Notes under the pieces: generated by a model | Databases searched by the model: none | Seen by the model: the letters and a program-made list of their open reading frames with translations, nothing else | Told to the model about the DNA's origin: nothing | Shown: piece by piece, positions 27,091 through 35,270 of the stretch | How the letters are laid out: each line of letters starts with the position of its first letter | Position numbering within the stretch: the first letter of the stretch is position 1 | Translations under genes and position numbers: made by a program | NCBI GenBank assembly: GCA_963703125.1 | Contig: OY969790.1 | Location: 2,852,001-2,916,000, forward strand | Length of the DNA: 64,000 nt | Source: MFD04716-140 sp963703125 | Lineage (GTDB): Bacteria > Bacteroidota > Bacteroidia > Flavobacteriales > Flavobacteriaceae | Direction of reading: 5' to 3'

Positions 27091-27355
27091 TTAGAGTTTT
27101 TTAATTTCCCAGACATTCCCAAATGCGAGTACCTCGCCGGGAATTTCTTTTGTTACGACACTTCCGGCACCAATGCGACATTGTTTCCGATGGCTGTCCC
27201 AGGAAATATAACGGTATTTCCGCCAATGGCACCGGTTCCGATGATTTAAATGGGTTGTAAATATTGAATTTCAGTTTTTTATGAACCAATGGTTCATGTG
27301 GAAATTTGGTAAAATCACTGGACAAAATGTTTAATGGGAAACTTGATCTAACCTG
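27091..27355 (-). pseudogene. Hexapeptide-repeat acyltransferase remnant
   Basis: This is the C-terminal part of a left-handed beta-helix O-acetyltransferase. The first segment (27241-27355) encodes FPLNILSSDFTKFPHEPL and related residues. After a -1 shift near 27247 the frame gives IGGNTVIFPGTAIGNN. After a second -1 shift near 27172 it gives IGAGSVVTKEIPGEVLAFGN and a stop at 27091. The first frame is open back to the stop of the neighbouring membrane protein gene (27365) without a proper start, so the N-terminal half is gone. Two frame breaks and a lost half mark true decay. The original substrate, a sugar or capsule unit, cannot be told. Confidence 0.7.
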
Positions 27356-27364
27356 TTTCAGGAA

Positions 27365-27997
27365 TCAGAACATTGTATTAAATACAATCATATGTACTGT
27401 CCAAGCGGCTAAAATGAAGAGATAGGGCCGGTATTTTTTCATGTTTTTCATGTCAAACAGAATAAGCCCGATAAGAATCGCGAAGATGATTCCGTATTGC
27501 ACATTTTGGGTCAAAACGGCGGACCAATCAAAGAAGTGTGGACCTATGCGCCCTATGGTAGGCCCCAAGAATACAGTTGCCGTTCCTATCATGTATCGCA
27601 TATGGCGGTACAAAATGCGTTTGTTAAAGATGGCCAATACATAGAACATAACCAGCAATACACTGTCCGCGAACGGGAAAAATACAAATTGAGGGGTATC
27701 TGAACTTATGAGTCGATCTATTTGGGGCGCAAACGACAAGATCAAAAGCGGAAATACCACATAGGAAACTTTACCAAGAAACCGATGGATTTTGAGTTTC
27801 CTCTTCGCAATTAATAGGGGCTGTACGATGAGCAGTAAGACCCAAATGGTGGCAATAAAAGCGTGCAGATGAACGTAAACGGTTATGTTTTCCCCAAAAT
27901 TGGGAAAGGGGCCAAAATAGGTTTTGTAAAAACCCAAGAATACCAAGGGCAGTAAAAGAAGAAAAAAATAGCCTAAATTCCTGTACGCGTTCTCCAT
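27365..27997 (-). CDS. Uncharacterised multi-pass membrane protein
   Basis: This inner-membrane protein of 210 residues has about six hydrophobic segments (near residues 8-25, 40-62, 75-95, 104-124, 132-150 and 168-205). Conserved-looking polar features are HLHAFIATIWVLLLIVQPL, the motif KLKIHRFLGKVSYV and YRHMRYMIGTATVFLGP. The His residues in the membrane could bind haem or quinone, but I do not recognise a named family with confidence. It ends just before the acyltransferase remnant, in the same frame. Confidence 0.7.
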   Translation of the reverse strand: MENAYRNLGYFFLLLLPLVFLGFYKTYFGPFPNFGENITVYVHLHAFIATIWVLLLIVQPLLIAKRKLKIHRFLGKVSYVVFPLLILSFAPQIDRLISSDTPQFVFFPFADSVLLVMFYVLAIFNKRILYRHMRYMIGTATVFLGPTIGRIGPHFFDWSAVLTQNVQYGIIFAILIGLILFDMKNMKKYRPYLFILAAWTVHMIVFNTMF

Positions 27998-28327
27998 GGA
28001 CTCAAATACACGGGGGGAAGGTTCTTAAAAATTGTTAGCAACAGCACATGCGGTTGGTGAAAATCGAGGGTTTTGTAAAAAGGGGGAAGACAGAAATGGA
28101 AATCACCAATTTACATTAAAAACACATACAAAATGCGGTTTACCCTCTTGATTTTGAGATTTACGTACAAAAAAGTGATGTATTTCATTTTATGGGGAAT
28201 GACCGGTCCTGAAACAAGTTCCGGGTTAAAAAGGAATGTCATGGGTTCATAGATATATCAAAGTAGGAATTCCACTGGTAGCAAGCCAAGCTATTGTCTC
28301 TAGGCTTTCTTGGGCACAATCCTTAGT
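27998..28327. other. Gene-free stretch
   Basis: These 330 bases lie between the start of the membrane protein gene and the end of the PAP2 gene, both on the minus strand. No open frame with a recognisable product, no clear -7 element and no strong hairpin with a T run is visible. It is part of a decayed patch with the acyltransferase remnant and the broken PAP2 gene. Confidence 0.5.
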
Positions 28328-29075
28328 TCAAAATGTCATGGAAATTCCCAATCCGTAGTCTCTTCCATTGTAAAAGGGCATCACAATTCCGTTCCTATTT
28401 TCTTTGCCCTTAAAAAAGGTCCTTTTGACCAAAGGGTGTATCCAATAGGCTATTTTGGTGCTCAAAATTCCAATGCCGGCACCGGCTGTTACATCTGTGA
28501 GCCAATGTCTGTTGTTGTACATTCTAAAAAGACCTGTTCCGGATGCTACCAAATAGCCCGAAATACCATACCAAACGGAGACATCTTTGTATTCTTGATA
28601 TAAAAACTCGGCACCCATAAAAGCGGTGGCCGTATGACCGGAAGGAAATGAATTTTTAGAAGAACCATCCGGTCTTTCCACATTGCCCGTGTGTTTCAAT
28701 ATATTTACAGTTCCCCCCATTATCAAATAGGCGGTGCCCAAAATAACGGTACGGTTCCTTAAAATTGTTCCTCCCTTTTATTCCTGCCGCATTAAGGCCG
28801 TAAACGGATAGGAACGGACTGTATTGTGAGAAGTCGTCAATCGTAAGTTTAGAATCTATATGTTCGGCTATCTCATTTCTCGTACTGGTGTTTATCAATT
28901 TTAAGGTATGACTTTCAAGGCCCACCACCCCATATCCTATTAAAACCGCGGGTATGACAATGGCCCCATACTTGAATTTATTATTTTTTTCCTTTAAAGT
29001 GTCGATTGCGGTGTATTGTCCGCTGACTTGTAAAATTCGTAAAAGCAGGATGAGGGGTAGTGCTGATTTATACAT
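28328..29075 (-). CDS. PAP2 superfamily phosphatase, interrupted by a +1 frameshift
   Basis: This is a membrane or periplasmic lipid-phosphatase-type enzyme with an N-terminal signal-like segment (MYKSALPLILLLRILQVSG). Two of the three acid-phosphatase motifs are complete: SFPSGHTATAF, and the RHWLTDVTAGAGIG block with its His and Asp. Motif one is in VERPDGSSKN. The first frame fails after GIKGRNNFK, and the second resumes with NRTVILGTAYLIMGGTV. One extra base in the CC at 28757-28758 explains this. The repaired protein has 248 residues, a normal length. It would dephosphorylate a prenyl or lipid phosphate, or another phosphate ester. Confidence 0.85.
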
Positions 29076-29274
29076 TGGGTCGTTTCATATTACATAAGGC
29101 CGTTCGCCTGTCGCACAAGTTAGCAAAAAAGTCTATGGCGACCCGTTCAAATCCAGAAATCGGACCGTAACTTTAGGTATGCCTGTAAAACGTAGTACGG
29201 CGATGGCCTATAATTTGAAAACCTATCTGAAAGAGCACGGGCCGAAGTACCTAAAATTCACTCAAAACGAATAA
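29064..29274 (+). other. Short orphan open frame without start context
   Basis: After a stop at 29061-29063, a frame is open to a TAA at 29272-29274. The only ATGs are inside (29179 and 29212). The translation contains KKVYGDPFKSRNRTVTLGMP and AYNLKTYLKEHGPKYLKF, which reads like a real protein tail, but I do not recognise it. It may be a remnant in the decayed patch. It overlaps the start of the PAP2 gene on the other strand by a few bases. Confidence 0.25.
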
Positions 29275-29357
29275 AAATCGGGGTAGGACAGCTTGCTTTG
29301 GCAGCAGTGGTGAAAGTACCGCTCAATTCCTATTGGGTTATTTAAAATCTTTTAAAG

Positions 29358-29852
29358 TTATATGCGATGTTGGTCTGGCCACGGTCTGCCAATACCAGTC
29401 TGACATACTAATTTAAGGCTTCTGAGAAATTGGCCCCAGGTGTAGCTGCACTCGGCGAACATCGGGGTATAATCCTTCCAGTCATCGTGCTGAAAAATCA
29501 GCAGGGTGCCTTCTTCCTTATTTTGTTGTTCCAACTGTCCTAATATTTCAGGATTTGTGTTCAATAGCGTCTTTTTGTTGCTTGACAGTAAGGTAAAAGA
29601 AATGTTGGTCCCAATCCACTCCGCATCGCCCTCGATACATGTCCATTTGACCTGTTTCGAAGGATGAAGTTCGGTGATTTTCATTTCTTTATAATACCCA
29701 TCCCCAAAAGGAAAACGTGCTACACTGTTCACTACAGGCTCTGCCTTTGTGTTGGGTGTCCACCATGCCGACAATCCTTCTTGATGGGTGATTGCCTTAT
29801 AAATTTTTTCAGCCGAAGCTCCGATAAGCAAATTATGACGAATGTTGGGCAA
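29358..29852 (-). CDS. SRPBCC/AHSA1 domain protein
   Basis: This START-like (SRPBCC) fold protein has 164 residues and shows the AHSA1 pattern: the N-terminal HNLLIGASAEKIYKAITHQE, the GLSAWWTP turn, and the C-terminal YTWGQFLRSLKLVCQTGIG helix. Such proteins bind hydrophobic ligands or assist stress responses, and no specific ligand can be inferred. There is no signal peptide, so it is cytoplasmic. It has no obvious operon partner. Confidence 0.88.
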   Translation of the reverse strand: MPNIRHNLLIGASAEKIYKAITHQEGLSAWWTPNTKAEPVVNSVARFPFGDGYYKEMKITELHPSKQVKWTCIEGDAEWIGTNISFTLLSSNKKTLLNTNPEILGQLEQQNKEEGTLLIFQHDDWKDYTPMFAECSYTWGQFLRSLKLVCQTGIGRPWPDQHRI

Positions 29853-30064
29853 TGTAGAACAATTTAAATTTCCGCTAAAATATAGTTGATACTTTATTAT
29901 CTATGGCAAAATTCTTTTAATCACTGCCAAATGGCCTCTTTACAATGACTGTTATCAAACCCATTTGTGTGCATTTTTTCAGTATCAGATAGGAGCAACA
30001 GTAAATTTGGTCAATAAAAATTAAAGAAATGTGGGGTAACAACGGTTTCTATTGTTGGCAAAAG

Positions 30065-30673
30065 TTATTCGTTTTTCTCAATGTCTGGTATTCTTGAGGG
30101 AAATTCATATAGGAAAACTAAAATCATCTCCGTAAAGGATATTAAGTCTTTAGAATCAGTTTCATCCATTGGATTTATTTCGTGAGTAGCTTCATTTCCT
30201 TTTTTTCTAATGTGATCAATCCATTTTTTGCCATTTGGAGGAATAAATCCGTTATCTCCTAAATAATTTACATATTTAATAAATTGTAAATTTGGTTTTG
30301 CTCCTTGGTCTACGGCTATGTTCATTAGCATTTTTCTGCAGAGTAAAACAGAAGCAGTGTAACATTTTTCTTTATGGCATCATCTACGCGATTCCTCGTA
30401 TAATTCATTTAATTCTTCTGGAACATTTTCAACAAATCTACCAAAGGGTTGACCAGGGTGCCAATATCTCTGAATATCTAAAAAATTTGGTCCGTTACAA
30501 TTAGGACAAATGTATATTCCGGCTCTTTGCGGTCCTGATCCTTGTACATTCTCACCAACTGCATAACCTCTATCTGATGCTACGTGCCTACCACAATATC
30601 CACAATCAAATTGCCTATTATCAACCTTTTGTATTTGTCTCCAATAATGTTGGTTTGATTTAAAGAATTCCAT
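30065..30673 (-). CDS. DUF4145 protein with N-terminal zinc ribbon, interrupted by an in-frame TGA
   Basis: The first 97 codons encode a four-Cys zinc ribbon (CGYCG at about residue 24 and CPNCN at about 57), then the DUF4145-like helix EELNELYEESRR. A TGA stop follows at 30380-30382. The same frame continues without a shift with CHKEKCYTASVLLCRKMLMN and DHIRKKGNEATHE to 30065. Together these 202 codons match one DUF4145 protein, so the TGA is a single nonsense change inside a conserved helix (CGA to TGA would be enough). DUF4145 domains also occur in restriction and other nucleic-acid proteins, but no defence genes lie nearby. Either a short product is made, or the base is an error. Selenocysteine is unlikely. 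Confidence 0.75.
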
Positions 30674-30782
30674 AATCTTACTTAATGCTCTATTTTAATT
30701 AAAATTAATTTTTGCCAACTTGTTTGTATTGCCATAAAATACACTCTTATACCGCCAAAGGCTTTAGCTATACGTGGCAATC

Positions 30783-31208
30783 TTATTTTTTGCCCTCCAA
30801 AAAACTCTGTACCGCCAGATCATAGCTTAAAAGCCCAAAACCTAGGATGACCCCTTTCGCCACGGGCGATATGTAGGATATATGCCTAAATTCCTCCCGT
30901 TTGTGCGTGTTTGAGATATGCACCTCGACCACGGGTGTTTCTATTGCCTTTATAGCATCCCCAATACCTACCGATGTATGCGTGTAGGCCGCGGCATTGA
31001 GCACAATGCCATCATAGGAAAAGCCTACTTCCTGAAGCTTGCCAATGAGCTCGCCTTCAATGTTTGATTGGAAGTATTCCAATTGAACTTCCTTATACTT
31101 AAATTGCAGTTGGGAGAAATAATCCTCAAAAGTAAGGTCGCCGTACACTTCGGGCTCGCGCCTTCCAAGAAGGTTCAGATTGGGCCCATTGATTATTAAT
31201 ATCTTCAT
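30783..31208 (-). CDS. aroQ: 3-dehydroquinate dehydratase, type II
   Basis: This enzyme removes water from 3-dehydroquinate to form 3-dehydroshikimate, the third step of the shikimate pathway. The 141 residues contain the type II signatures INGPNLNLLGRREPEVYG (with the catalytic Tyr) and NAAAYTHTSVGIGDAI. The binding loop is EVHISNTHKREEFRH, with the catalytic His. xerC lies nearby in the opposite orientation, a common neighbourhood in Flavobacteriaceae, here with two barrel genes inserted between. A palindrome overlaps the start codon. Confidence 0.96.
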   Translation of the reverse strand: MKILIINGPNLNLLGRREPEVYGDLTFEDYFSQLQFKYKEVQLEYFQSNIEGELIGKLQEVGFSYDGIVLNAAAYTHTSVGIGDAIKAIETPVVEVHISNTHKREEFRHISYISPVAKGVILGFGLLSYDLAVQSFLEGKK

Positions 31209-31225
31209 TTGCTAAAATTAGCAAA
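31208..31225. promoter_or_regulatory. Palindrome overlapping the aroQ start codon
   Basis: TTTGCTAA-AA-TTAGCAAA is a perfect 8-base inverted repeat with a 2-base centre. Its first base belongs to the aroQ start codon. On the minus strand it contains TAATTTTA, one base off the -7 consensus and a few bases before the ATG, so a nearly leaderless transcript is possible. Confidence 0.4.
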
Positions 31226-31314
31226 TTGCACCTCATAAAAAAATACCCAAACGTATCGCTTCCGAAAACAAGCTTACAAGTGAGTTAAGGACACCAGAGT
31301 TGTATCGGAAATAG

Positions 31315-31831
31315 CTAACGAAAAGAGCGTGCCGATAAAAAGGTATATACCACGCCCATGGTTACCATGGTAAATGATTCGCTATCCTGGTTTATGGAGG
31401 TATAGGAGAAATTCAATTCGGTCTGTGCGCCCATTTGAAAGCCTATTTGAGGACGAAGGTAAAATCCGCCTTCATTGCCGTCGTTAAGACTAAAGGCCTG
31501 GCCCACATCCGCACCAAAAGAGAAAGACCTTGAAGGCCAAATTCGGACGGAAGCTGCTATGAGTGCAAATTGTATGCTGGGCAGGCTCATCAAGTATGGT
31601 GCCTTCCCGAAACTTTTCCGGGAATCCGTAAATATAACCAGCCTTTGCACCTAGGTCAAAAACTTTATTCGGTGACCACATATATCCTGTGTCCAAGCCA
31701 AGTACCACGCCTACTTTGTCATTATAGTCCCCTAATGGCAAACCGCCTTGAAAGCCTAATTTAAATCCTTCTTGGGACCATAAACTTGTACCCAATAGGC
31801 CGAATACTGCGGCCAAAACTAATTTCCTCAT
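31315..31831 (-). CDS. Small outer-membrane beta-barrel protein, interrupted by a +1 frameshift
   Basis: This looks like an outer-membrane barrel with a signal peptide (MRKLVLAAVFGLLGTSLWSQ, start 31831). Alternating strands follow, such as GFKLGFQGGLPLGDYNDKVG and VGVVLGLDTGYMW. The first frame loses the pattern after GTILDE. The second frame goes on with LPSIQFALIAASVRIWP and ends in the C-terminal strand TMVTMGVVYTFLS. One extra base in the GG at 31584-31585 accounts for this. The repaired length is 171. No ligand or transport role can be read. A good promoter lies upstream. Confidence 0.78.
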
Positions 31832-31875
31832 ATTTTTTTGAATGTTGGTTGATTGCCACAAATCTAGGGTCTTCA

Positions 31876-31904
31876 CAAAAATAGGAGGCATTTTTGTTGC
31901 CAAA
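31876..31904 (-). promoter_or_regulatory. Bacteroidota-type promoter for the barrel gene at 31831
   Basis: On the minus strand, TTTG (31901-31904) and TATTTTTG (31876-31883) are 17 bases apart, an ideal -33/-7 arrangement. A second -7-like element, TAGATTTG, lies at 31859-31866. The leader would be about 40 bases. Confidence 0.6.
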
Positions 31905-32017
31905 GCGATCAAAAAAGTTGTGGGAAGATCGTTTTCTAGGATTTCATTGGGCCAGAGTTGCATTTAAAAGTCGTTTATTGCTTGAAACCGATCTTTTGAG
32001 CCACTTAAATGAAATAC

Positions 32018-32047
32018 AAAAAAAGCGGAAGAAACTCTTCCGCTTTT
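32018..32047 (-). terminator. Rho-independent terminator after the barrel gene at 32093
   Basis: AAAAGCGGAAGA at 32021-32032 pairs perfectly with TCTTCCGCTTTT at 32036-32047 around a 3-base loop. On the minus strand seven T follow (32018-32024). Confidence 0.9.
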
Positions 32048-32092
32048 CTGTAACCAGATGATTACCAAATATGAATTCAGTAAGAATTTCTT

Positions 32093-32653
32093 CTATAAAA
32101 AGTAGATCGCCGAAATCTGAAATACCCTGTTTTTGGAGGTAACGTCCTTAATTGCGTTCACAAAACCTGCATTGAACCGCGCCTGAAAATAGAAATTATC
32201 ATCCAGGCGATATCCGGCACCTACGGCCAGACCAAAATCCAATGCGTTCGATTCCGTGTACGTATTTCCAACGCCGGACTGATTGCCATCCAAATTATCG
32301 GCGAACAGTACACTTACCTGAGGTCCGGCTTCGATATACAAAGCATCCCAAACATTATACTTGCCCAAGACCGGAACATTTAGGTACCAAAATTGGGGGT
32401 CATTCTGATAATAGCCGCCAGTACCTTGAAGCGAGATAAGCGCTTCCGGTTGAATGCTAACTTTATCGCTAAAAGGGGCTTCCAAGGCCACCCCGGCATG
32501 AAAACCTGGTTTTGTACTATAACTGTAGACCGCATCGCCACCAAGATTTGATAAGTTAAGCCCCGCTTTGACCCCAAACCGAATGTCCTGTGCACTTGTA
32601 AACAATGTGGCAAAAAGAACAAGTGCTGTGAAAATAGTAGTTTTATTTTTCAT
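32093..32653 (-). CDS. Porin-family outer-membrane beta-barrel protein
   Basis: This barrel belongs to the outer-membrane beta-barrel (PorT/OmpA-like, PF13568-type) group. The start at 32653 opens a signal peptide (MKNKTTIFTALVLFATLFTSAQ). The upstream in-frame codons to 32794 lack a plausible start. The mature part begins with DIRFGVKAGLNLSNLGGDA, a hallmark of the family. Strands follow with turns such as VSIQPEALISLQG and VGAGYRLDDNFYFQARFN, and the protein ends in an aromatic residue and Leu (SAIYFL) suited to outer-membrane insertion. The length is 186. It has its own strong terminator. The function is structural or unknown. Confidence 0.85.
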   Translation of the reverse strand: MKNKTTIFTALVLFATLFTSAQDIRFGVKAGLNLSNLGGDAVYSYSTKPGFHAGVALEAPFSDKVSIQPEALISLQGTGGYYQNDPQFWYLNVPVLGKYNVWDALYIEAGPQVSVLFADNLDGNQSGVGNTYTESNALDFGLAVGAGYRLDDNFYFQARFNAGFVNAIKDVTSKNRVFQISAIYFL

Positions 32654-32811
32654 GATCTTCGTGTTTAATTTTTGATTAAAAATGTGGGGCAAATTACACA
32701 ATAATCCTAAATCAACCATCTTATTTTGATGTAAATAACGTGACAGGTTTTCGAAAGGATGCCATCGAACCCCCTTGCCCTTACCATTTGACATTATAGT
32801 ATATTTACAAA

Positions 32812-33710
32812 ATGAATTGGAAAAAGGCCCTTACGGATTATCGGTTCTATCTTAAAATTGAGCGCGGCCTTTCCATAAATTCCATTGAAAATTATTGTCT
32901 GGATGTAGAAAAACTAGTTCTATTTGTTGAGGCAACCATTCCATTTTGGAAAATCCGGTCAACATTCAAAAAGAAACTCTTCAGCAGTTCATTTATGAAA
33001 TAGCCAAACAGGTAAATCCAAGGTCACAGGCACGCATAATTTCCGGACTGAAGAGCTTTTTTAATTACCTCATATTTGAAGATTATAGACAGGACAATCC
33101 TTTGGACCTCATAGATTCCCCAAAAATTGGACGCAAACTTCCCGACACACTTTCAGAGGCGGAAATTAACCAACTCATCAACGCCATTGACCTTTCCAAA
33201 CCGGAAGGTGAAAGAAACAGGGCGATGCTCGAGACGCTCTATGGTTGTGGATTAAGAGTTTCCGAATTGATCGGCCTGCGAATCTCAGATCTTTATTTTG
33301 AGGAAGATTTTATAAAAATAACAGGGAAAGGTGATAAGCAACGTTTTGTTCCCATTAGTCCAATAAACAAAAAATTCATTGGCATATACAAGAATCAGGT
33401 TCGTGTGCCCCAAAAAGTGCAAAAAGGTTTTGAGGACATCCTTTTCCTAAACCGCCGTGGCAAACAGCTTACGCGCGCCATGGTTTTTACGATTATCAAA
33501 CGGTTGGCTCAATCAATAGCGCTCAACAAAACCATTAGCCCTCATACCTTTCGTCATTCGTTTGCCACCCATTTGCTCCAAAACGGCGCCGACCTGCGCG
33601 CCATACAGCAGATGTTGGGCCATGAAAGCATCACGACCACAGAAGTTTATATGCATGTGGACCGAACGCACCTTGCCGAGGTCATGAACAAATTTCATCC
33701 GAGAAAATAA
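32812..33710 (+). CDS. xerC: Tyrosine recombinase XerC/XerD, interrupted by a -1 frameshift
   Basis: Xer recombinases resolve chromosome dimers at dif. The N-terminal SAM-like DNA-binding domain (DYRFYLKIERGLSINSIENY) is cut when the frame leaves its course at VEATIPF. The next frame picks up with LENPVNIQKETLQQF. A T run of four at 32944-32947, where five would restore the frame, explains it. The catalytic set is complete: Arg in GCGLRVSELIGLR, Lys in GKGDKQRFVP, His and Arg in SPHTFRHSFATHLLQNGADL, and His and Tyr in LGHESITTTEVYMHVD. The repaired length is 299, normal for XerC/D. Since this is a core function, the missing T is probably a sequencing error. I cannot separate XerC from XerD by eye. 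Confidence 0.92.
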
Positions 33711-33860
33711 AGTCGCCCGTGTTTAAAAAAGCGAACTGAAATTAGAGTGGATTTCTTTTAAGGAGACCAAACTATTGATCTCCAACGATGACGCCCCGTA
33801 CTTTAAAAAAGATCCAGAATTTGTATTGTAGCACTATCAGGCTTGTGTTTATGCTCTTTT

Positions 33861-35171
33861 CTAGCAAGGATCTTTTTCAGCCTTAAAGGCACTATAATCC
33901 TTTTTGAATGGCCTAATAATAAGTCGGGCTTCACGATCAAATCGTACATAGTTGTACACCCAATTTACAAATACGACCATGCGATTTCTGAAGCCGATAA
34001 GAAAAAACAAGTGAACGAACATCCAAACAAACCAAGCAAAAACGCCTTGAAATTTATAGTGTGGCAAATCAACCACGGCCTTATTGCGACCAACGGTAGC
34101 CATACTTCCTTTGTCGACGTATGAAAATGATTTTAACGGCTGTCCTTCAATAAGGCGAACCATATTTTCACCCAAATTTTTTCCCTGTTGAATGGCCGGT
34201 TGCGCCATCATGGGGTGACCTTGAGGGCATTCTTCCGTTTGCATAAAGGCCACATCGCCAATGGCAAAAATATCAGTATGACCCTCAACTTGATGAAACT
34301 CGTTTACCTTTATCCGATCGCATGAAACGACCAATTCCTTGCCATCCAAACCTGAAATCAAGGCACCTTTGACACCGGCCGCCCAAATTAAAGTCGCAGA
34401 ATTAAAGGTCAGGTCTTCCTTGTTGGTAGTGGCCAATTTACCATCATAACTTTTCACCCTAAGGTTTTTCCATACCTGCACTCCTAGTCCTTCTAAAAAA
34501 TCCTCGGCTTTTTTTGATGCAATCTCGCTCATTTCTTTTAGGATCCGATCACCGGACTGTATCAAGTTGATCTGAGCTCTTCTAGTATCCAAATCAGGGT
34601 AATCCTTTGGTAAAATCCCCTTCTTAATTTCAGCCAAGGCACCTGCCAATTCAACTCCCGTAGGGCCCGCCCCAACAATTACAAAGTTCATGAGCGCATC
34701 CCTTTCGTGCAAATCATCGGTCAATAAAGCCTGCTCAAAATTTTCCAATATCAGGCTACGAAGATTCAAGGATTGCGGTATGGTCTTCATGGTCATACCG
34801 TGCTTCTCAATCTCCGAATTTCCAAAGAAATTGGTTTTGGAACCCGTAGCCAATACCAAATAGTCGTATGATAGGGGACCAATATTGGTACGTACTATTT
34901 TTTCCTTTCGGTTAACACTTGACACCTTTGCCAATCTAAAAAAGAAATTAGGGTAATCCTGTAAAATTTTTCGGATGGGGTAAGCAATTGAATCTGGCTC
35001 AAGTCCCCCGGTAGATACCTGGTAAAGCAAAGGTTGAAAAGTATGGTAATTATGTTTGTCCAATAAAACGACCTGAACTTCTTTTTTACTTAACTCCTTG
35101 GCAAGGGAAATGCCTCCAAACCCACCACCAATAATGACGATGCGGGGAAAACTAGATATTGGAATGTTCAT
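33861..35171 (-). CDS. ndh: Type II NADH:quinone oxidoreductase (NDH-2)
   Basis: NDH-2 passes electrons from NADH to quinone at the inner membrane without pumping protons. The 436 residues hold the FAD motif VIIGGGFGGISLAKEL (about 11-26) and the conserved NYHTFQPLLYQVSTGGLEPDSI (quoted in part). The NADH motif is FVIVGAGPTGVELAGALAE (about 163-181), and the second FAD site is HTDIFAIGDVA. The C-terminal GVFAWFVWMFVHLFFLIGF gives the membrane-binding helices. This matches NDH-2 rather than a soluble disulfide reductase. The gene stands alone between xerC and the M20 amidohydrolase. Confidence 0.93.
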   Translation of the reverse strand: MNIPISSFPRIVIIGGGFGGISLAKELSKKEVQVVLLDKHNYHTFQPLLYQVSTGGLEPDSIAYPIRKILQDYPNFFFRLAKVSSVNRKEKIVRTNIGPLSYDYLVLATGSKTNFFGNSEIEKHGMTMKTIPQSLNLRSLILENFEQALLTDDLHERDALMNFVIVGAGPTGVELAGALAEIKKGILPKDYPDLDTRRAQINLIQSGDRILKEMSEIASKKAEDFLEGLGVQVWKNLRVKSYDGKLATTNKEDLTFNSATLIWAAGVKGALISGLDGKELVVSCDRIKVNEFHQVEGHTDIFAIGDVAFMQTEECPQGHPMMAQPAIQQGKNLGENMVRLIEGQPLKSFSYVDKGSMATVGRNKAVVDLPHYKFQGVFAWFVWMFVHLFFLIGFRNRMVVFVNWVYNYVRFDREARLIIRPFKKDYSAFKAEKDPC

Positions 35172-35270
35172 ATTCTGAATTGTGCAGCTAATTTAAACAA
35201 ACACTTTAGATCTTGGCATAACATATTAGGTTTGATTATATTTAGACCTTCATTAAAAGATATTTAAAAC

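Noticed and set aside
29131..29170. A tRNA-like T-loop (GTTCAAATCC near 29145)
   Set aside because: The flanking bases do not form a T stem, and no anticodon or acceptor stem can be built around it.
30380..30382. TGA read as selenocysteine in the DUF4145 protein
   Set aside because: The position is in a helix without a redox role, no selenocysteine insertion element is apparent next to it, and the family is not known to contain selenocysteine.
32812..33710. xerC as part of an integrative element or prophage
   Set aside because: No attachment repeats, excisionase or phage genes are near. The gene matches the chromosomal XerC/D type beside aroQ.
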